A stretch of 42,580 nt of DNA, taken from Candidatus Falkowbacteria bacterium RIFOXYA2_FULL_38_12. Its GTDB lineage: Bacteria; Patescibacteriota; Patescibacteriia; XYB2-FULL-38-15. Below are positions 38,618-42,580 of this stretch, one piece after another. Both the position numbers and the translations under genes were made by a program. How positions within the stretch are numbered: the first letter of the stretch is position 1; every line of letters starts with the position of its first letter. The stretch spans positions 139,805-182,384 of the forward strand of contig MFGA01000020.1 of the NCBI GenBank assembly GCA_001778095.1. Reading direction: 5' to 3'. A model generated the notes under the pieces. It was given only the letters and a program-made list of their open reading frames with translations. It had not been told where the DNA came from and ran no database searches.

Positions 38618-40534
38618 ATGGCTTTTACACCAAGCGCGGTCTATAAAAAAGAAAAAGTAGCGACTGAGATAAGCAATATTTCTCCGGAAGAACAGAAGCG
38701 TCTCGCAGAAGAGGAAAAAATACTGCTTGAAGAGGAGCGGATTTATCGTCGTGGTTCTGTCTCGGTGCAAGATTTGATTTCACCAGCTTCAATGAAAATT
38801 GAGCCGTCTTATGTTCTCCTGGGTGATAAGTATGTCCGGACGATTTTTGTTGTCACTTATCCGCGTTATATTACTGTCGGTTGGTTTACGCCGATTGTGA
38901 ATTTGAATACGGCTTTGGACATCGGAATGTTTTTTTATCCGGTTAAAGCAGAAATAATTTTAAAGCAACTTAAAAAGAAAGCCGGAGCTATTGAGGCGCA
39001 AATTTTGGGAGACGCGGAAAAAGGCGCTCCTCGCGATCCGCTTCGCGAAACGGCTCTTCGCGACATTGAACAGCTTCGCGATGACTTGACTCAAGGCATT
39101 GAACATTTTTTTCAATACGCTCTTTATGTGACAATTTATGCCAAAAGTAAAGAAGAACTGGATAAAACGTCTGAAGAGATAGAATCGATTTTTGGCTCAA
39201 AACTAATTTATACCAAAAGAGTTTTTTATCAGGCGGAGCAAGGTTTTAATTCCACATTACCCCTTTGCAATGATGAATTGATGATTACTTTTAACATGAA
39301 CTCTTCGCCGATTGCCTCGTCTTTTCCATTTATGTCGGCGGAGCTAAGTTCGGATAATGGAATTTTATATGGCATAAATCGCCATAATAACAGTTTAATT
39401 TTGTTTGATCGTTTTTCTCTGCAAAACGCTAATGCCGTTGTTTTTGCGACCTCCGGCGCTGGGAAAAGTTATGCTATTAAGCTCGAAGTTCTGCGTTCGT
39501 TGATGCTTGGCGTTGATGTTTTAGTTATTGATCCGGAAATGGAATATAAGCATTTGTCGGATGCGGTGGGTGGAGCTTATATTAATATTTCTTTAGCGTC
39601 TGATTCTAAAATAAATCCATTTGATTTGCCGCGTCCGGTAGGGGATGATACGAGCGCGGAAGATATTATCAGGAGTGCAGTTATTACCTTAAAGGGATTG
39701 TTGCGCCTGATGCTTGCTCGTCCAGGTGAGGGAGGAAAACTTATTTTTTCTCCGGAAGAAGATTCTTTGCTTGATAGAGCGCTAATTGAAACATATGCCA
39801 GAAAAGATATTACGCCGGACACCAACTTAAAATCGGGAATTGAGCCTCCGATCATGAGAGATTTGCAAAATATATTAGAAGGAATGACCGGGGCGGAAAG
39901 CTTGGTGGAAAGATTAAAAAAATATACTGAAGGAACATTTTCCGGACTTCTAAATTCGCCGACTACGGTTGATGTAAGAAATCCTTTGGTTATTTTTAGC
40001 GTCAGAGATCTTGAAGACGAACTTCGTCCGATTGCCATCTATAATATTATAAATTTTATTTGGGCGGTTGTTAGATCGGAAAGAAAAAGGAGAATCTTGG
40101 TGGTTGACGAGGCGTGGTGGCTTATGCAACATGAAGATAGCGCCAAATTTATTTTTGCTTTAGCTAAAAGATGTCGTAAATATTATTTGGGATTGACAAC
40201 GATCACACAAGACGTCAATGATTTTCTTACTTCTCCTTATGGTCAGGCGATCGTTACCAACTCTTCCATTCAGATTCTTCTGAAACAATCATCAGCGTCG
40301 ATTGACTTGATTCAAAAAACATTTATGTTGACGCAAGGTGAAAAATATTTGCTCTTAGAGTGCGGAGTCGGCGAAGGAATCTTCTTTGCCGGAGCGAAAC
40401 ACGCGGCTATAAAAATCGTCGCGTCATATTCCGAAGATCAATTAATAACTTCCGATCCTAAACAACTCTTGGAAATTGAAGCAGCCAAAAAAGAATTTGA
40501 CGAAGAACTCGCCATGGAGAATGAGCCGGCTTGA
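38618..40534 (+). CDS. virB4: VirB4-type conjugation/secretion ATPase
   Basis: The energising ATPase of the type IV system, 638 aa. The Walker A motif is SGAGKSYAIK (Gly280-Lys283-Ser284), Walker B is RRILVVDEAWWLM near 495, and the Gln-containing TTITQD and LLKQS segments match the VirB4/TraC C-terminal domain. The first 260 residues carry another accessory domain, with a coiled region at 115-160. LVIDPEMEYKHL follows the P-loop as in family members. No membrane helix is present; it sits on the cytoplasmic face with the PrgI and TraC-like products. No relaxase, coupling protein (VirD4) or VirB11 gene is seen in the window, so the machine is incomplete here. Confidence 0.9.
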   Translation: MAFTPSAVYKKEKVATEISNISPEEQKRLAEEEKILLEEERIYRRGSVSVQDLISPASMKIEPSYVLLGDKYVRTIFVVTYPRYITVGWFTPIVNLNTALDIGMFFYPVKAEIILKQLKKKAGAIEAQILGDAEKGAPRDPLRETALRDIEQLRDDLTQGIEHFFQYALYVTIYAKSKEELDKTSEEIESIFGSKLIYTKRVFYQAEQGFNSTLPLCNDELMITFNMNSSPIASSFPFMSAELSSDNGILYGINRHNNSLILFDRFSLQNANAVVFATSGAGKSYAIKLEVLRSLMLGVDVLVIDPEMEYKHLSDAVGGAYINISLASDSKINPFDLPRPVGDDTSAEDIIRSAVITLKGLLRLMLARPGEGGKLIFSPEEDSLLDRALIETYARKDITPDTNLKSGIEPPIMRDLQNILEGMTGAESLVERLKKYTEGTFSGLLNSPTTVDVRNPLVIFSVRDLEDELRPIAIYNIINFIWAVVRSERKRRILVVDEAWWLMQHEDSAKFIFALAKRCRKYYLGLTTITQDVNDFLTSPYGQAIVTNSSIQILLKQSSASIDLIQKTFMLTQGEKYLLLECGVGEGIFFAGAKHAAIKIVASYSEDQLITSDPKQLLEIEAAKKEFDEELAMENEPA

Positions 40535-40584
40535 TGTTTAAGTATAAGATTTACGTATTTGTTTTTTCTTCCCCGTTTTTTTTC

Positions 40585-40656
40585 TGTCATCCCCGCGAAG
40601 GCGGGGATCCACTCGCAATTATTTTAAAGTAGATTCCCGCCTGCGCGGGAATGACA
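40585..40656. repeat. REP-like palindrome, family A copy 3
   Basis: TGTCATCCCCGCGAAGGCGG...GGATCCACT, centre GCAATTATTTTAA, AGTAGATTCCCGCC...CGGGAATGACA. It is almost identical to 3349-3415 over both arms, with a different centre. Confidence 0.82.
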
Positions 40657-40683
40657 AATATATAAGTCATAAAATTTTATAAT

Positions 40684-41271
40684 ATGTATTTTTCCCGCAG
40701 AACAAAAATAGTTATTGCTATCGTAATCATTCTTTTACTTGCCTTTTTACTTTATTGGTTTTTGTGGCGAGGAAAATCGGTTAACGATGAAGAGGTTCAG
40801 AGTCCGCCTCCGCCGATTGCCATTGTTCCTCAAAATAAACCGGCGGGAAGTGTTCCGCCAGAGCCGGTCAAAGGAGAAGAAAAGACAAAAGCAGATCTTG
40901 GTCGCTTGGCGGCAGCTTTTGCGGAAAGATTTGGGAGCTACTCCAATCAAGGTGAGTATGCTAATGTCTTGGATTTAAAACCGATAATGACTGGCACGAT
41001 GCAAAAATGGGTGGATGATTATGTCGCGGAAAGCAAAGCGGCGATTACTGATGTTTCGGTTTATTCGGGAATTACGACCAAGGCAGTCTCGTCAAAGATC
41101 ACTGCCATAAATGAAAAAGGCGGGACAGCAACGGTCGTTGTCAACACACAGCGCGAAGGAGCTGGAGAAAAAACAGCAGAAAATAAAGAAATTTATTATC
41201 AAAATTTAGAACTGGAATTTCAGAAAATAAGCGACGAATGGAAAGTGAACAAGGCGAATTGGTTGGAGTAA
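40684..41271 (+). CDS. Membrane-anchored protein, possible VirB8/NTF2-like
   Basis: A 195-aa protein: short basic N-terminus, one membrane helix (IVIAIVIILLLAFLLYWFLW), a Pro-rich linker (about 40-65) and an exported domain. The domain, LAAAFAERFGSYSNQGEYANVLDLKPIMTGTMQKW followed by strands such as AISKITAINEKGGTATVVVNTQ-like and a final LELEFQKISDEWKVNKANW, has the helix-then-sheet order and closing W of NTF2-like domains such as VirB8/TcpC. Its position directly after virB4 supports a role as periplasmic/exterior assembly factor. The fold assignment is inference; a lone exported domain of another family is possible. Confidence 0.66.
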   Translation: MYFSRRTKIVIAIVIILLLAFLLYWFLWRGKSVNDEEVQSPPPPIAIVPQNKPAGSVPPEPVKGEEKTKADLGRLAAAFAERFGSYSNQGEYANVLDLKPIMTGTMQKWVDDYVAESKAAITDVSVYSGITTKAVSSKITAINEKGGTATVVVNTQREGAGEKTAENKEIYYQNLELEFQKISDEWKVNKANWLE

Positions 41272-41307
41272 ATTGAATCATGAATCAAGAATTATGAATC
41301 ATGATAC

Positions 41308-41554
41308 TTAAGCACCAAATCCAAAATTACAAATCCCAAATAAATTACAATGACCAAAATTCAAATGTTCAAAACAACCGTTGTTTAGAATTTTGAGCAT
41401 TAGATATTTGAATTTATTTGGACCACGGACAAAGTAAAGGTAATTTATAGCCTGGAGTAAACAATTGACTTTATAGATTATTACCCCGTTGAACGCTCCG
41501 AATAACCTAAACTTTGTACGTGGTGGAGCTTGTTATTTTGGATTTGGTGCTTAA
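41308..41554. repeat. Composite palindrome interrupted by the MITE
   Basis: The outer arms TTAAGCACCAAATCCAAAAT and ATTTTGGATTTGGTGCTTAA are inverted. Inside is a CAAAATTCAAATGTTCAAAA...TTTTGAGCATTAGATATTTG hairpin, and the 103-bp element occupies the right part. The 41272-41584 gap contains nothing else. Confidence 0.75.
41422..41524. mobile_element. 103-bp MITE-like element, copy 2
   Basis: ACCACGGACAAAGTAAAGGT...TAACCTAAACTTTGTACGTGGT. It is in the opposite orientation to 23321-23423 and inserted within another palindrome. Confidence 0.8.
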
Positions 41555-41584
41555 AACATTGATTTGATTTTTAGATTTAAACGA

Positions 41585-42253
41585 ATGAATTTTTCTGAAG
41601 CGGTTAGGTATTTGTCCATACTCAAGAAGTTTATCTTAGATATTTTATTCCCCGTAGAGTGTCTTGGTTGCGGTAAAGAAAAAGAATGGATTTGTTCCAG
41701 TTGCCAAGACAAAATGAAGATGGATATTTTTGTCGCAAGAGGGGTGTTTCTGGATAAAATTATCGCCCCGTATTCTTACGACGAGAAAATAATAAAGCAG
41801 GGAATACATTTATTTAAATATAAATTTGTTGAAGATATCGGCAGAGATTTGGGAAAAATATTTGTTAATGGTTTAGAAAAATTGATAAAGAAAAATGATT
41901 TTGAAGCGATTGTTATCCCGGTTCCGCTCCACAAAAAAAGATTGCTGGAAAGGGGATTTAATCAAGCGGAGATTTTAGCCTCTTGTGTTGGGAATTTTTT
42001 CAGTTGGGGAGTGGAAACCAATGTTCTTTCCCGCTCTCGTTTTACTGTGCCTCAAGTAGGGCTTCCCAAAGAAGAGAGAATGAACAATATTAAGGAAGCT
42101 TTTGAGGTTTTGGATAAAAATAAAATTTTTAATAAAAAAATAGTTTTAATAGACGACGTTTTTACCACTGGCGCGACAATGGAAGAATGCGCTAAGGTTT
42201 TAAAGGAGGCCGGGGCAGGAGAGATTTGGGGTTTTACTTTAGCTAAGGGCTAG
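41585..42253 (+). CDS. comF: ComF-family phosphoribosyltransferase-like protein
   Basis: A protein of about 222 aa from ATG 41585; the tracked TTG at 41564 is less likely because it has no ribosome site. The N-terminal zinc-finger-like CLGCGKEKEWICSSC is followed by YDEKIIKQGIHLFKYKFVEDIGRDLG, PVPLHKKRLLERGFNQAEIL and the PRPP-binding loop VLIDDVFTTGATMEEC. These are the standard blocks of ComF. Family members are linked to DNA uptake in transformation, probably on the cytoplasmic side, acting with the import channel. The enzyme's own reaction is not established. No other com genes are visible. Confidence 0.9.
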   Translation: MNFSEAVRYLSILKKFILDILFPVECLGCGKEKEWICSSCQDKMKMDIFVARGVFLDKIIAPYSYDEKIIKQGIHLFKYKFVEDIGRDLGKIFVNGLEKLIKKNDFEAIVIPVPLHKKRLLERGFNQAEILASCVGNFFSWGVETNVLSRSRFTVPQVGLPKEERMNNIKEAFEVLDKNKIFNKKIVLIDDVFTTGATMEECAKVLKEAGAGEIWGFTLAKG

Positions 42254-42294
42254 CTGGACAGGTGATTTCAAAAATGGTAAATTACTTTAATTCT

Positions 42295-42381
42295 GGAGAG
42301 GTCGCATAGTGGTTTAGTGCACCGGTCTTGAAAACCGGAGTCCATGCAAGTGGACCGAGGGTTCGAATCCCTCCCTCTCCG
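42295..42381 (+). tRNA. tRNA-Ser (anticodon TGA)
   Basis: The acceptor stem GGAGAGG/CCTCTCC is followed by discriminator G at 42381. The anticodon stem CCGGT/ACCGG holds loop CTTGAAA, anticodon TGA at 42329-42331. A long variable arm (GTCCATGCAAGTGGAC) is typical of class II tRNA, and GGTTCGAATCC forms the T arm. CCA is not encoded. Confidence 0.95.
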
Positions 42382-42442
42382 AGTGAATTTTTGCTGTTGC
42401 AAAAAATTTGAGTAGTCTGTAATTAGTAATTTGGGTAAAAAT

Positions 42443-42533
42443 GGAGAGGTGGCCGAGAGGCTGAAGGCGGCAGGTTGCTAACCTGTTATACGGGTTTAAA
42501 TCCGTATCGAGGGTTCGAATCCCTCCCTCTCCG
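42443..42533 (+). tRNA. tRNA-Ser (anticodon GCT)
   Basis: The acceptor stem GGAGAGG/CCTCTCC is identical to the first tRNA. The anticodon stem-loop GCAGG-TTGCTAA-CCTGT carries GCT at 42477-42479. The variable arm ATACGGGTTTAAATCCGTAT is long. Discriminator G is followed by CCA in the DNA (42534-42536), unlike its neighbour. Confidence 0.95.
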
Positions 42534-42580
42534 CCAATTTTCACTTTTTGTGAAATCGTAAGAAACAGCCTCGGCGCAAA

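Noticed and set aside
42314-42544. 76-aa minus-strand ORF (GEGGIRTLDT...)
   Set aside because: It is the antisense of two tRNA-Ser genes; this peptide is a well-known false annotation.
1-42580. CRISPR array
   Set aside because: No series of short direct repeats with regular unique spacers was seen; the repeats present are palindromic and dispersed.

Overview
The window looks like part of a Candidate Phyla Radiation (Patescibacteria, Parcubacteria-like) chromosome. The DNA is AT-rich, many spacers hold palindromic repeats, and there is a type IV secretion-like set (VirB6-like, PrgI, TraC-like, VirB4-like) next to a giant cysteine-rich secreted protein. The lineage is inferred from gene style and layout; there is no rRNA to prove it. 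UGA is a stop here: prfB (RF2) is present with its autoregulatory +1 frameshift site, so this is not a UGA-recoded lineage.

Layout. 1-1.7 kb: remains of a restriction-modification island (3' end of a probable DNA methyltransferase, two small unknown genes, a PD-(D/E)XK nuclease broken at a T run). 2-8 kb: housekeeping and envelope genes: HtrA protease, RF2, a GxxExxY protein, a sugar epimerase, an MFS transporter and RsmA. 8-12.7 kb: secreted or membrane-anchored proteins behind a duplicated promoter module, an orphan HicB-like protein and a Golvesin-like domain protein, then a calcium-binding-repeat membrane protein. 12.9-22 kb: a single 3,049-codon gene for an exported Cys-rich protein with two carbohydrate-binding-like modules. 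22-29.2 kb: a mosaic accessory island. It holds a GC-rich lipoprotein gene on the minus strand, a matrixin-like protease, a HepT/MntA pair, a tandem pair of paralogues of which one carries an amidase domain, a HicBA pair, a coiled-coil protein, two decayed copies of the giant gene's C-terminal module, and several repeats placed in front of genes. 29.5-41.3 kb: the secretion apparatus (VirB6-like, PrgI, TraC-like N-half, VirB4 ATPase, possible VirB8-like protein), interrupted by metK and two unrecognised helical proteins. 41.6-42.6 kb: comF and two tandem tRNA-Ser genes (anticodons TGA and GCT).

How it fits together. Most accessory genes encode exported proteins (proteases, amidase-like, adhesin-like, lipoprotein), and the machine next door is a DNA/protein-translocation type system, so the window reads as a cell-surface and contact locus. 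Several exported-protein genes share a near-identical cassette: a consensus DnaA box TTATCCACA, 9 nt, then a TTGCTA-17-TATATT promoter. The two toxin-antitoxin operons share a different upstream block. The strongest candidate for something undescribed is the giant gene. Its C-terminal module starts at a sharp composition change, and decayed orphan copies of that module begin at or near the same point 4-7 kb downstream. This resembles the module shuffling of polymorphic surface proteins, but that reading is inference.
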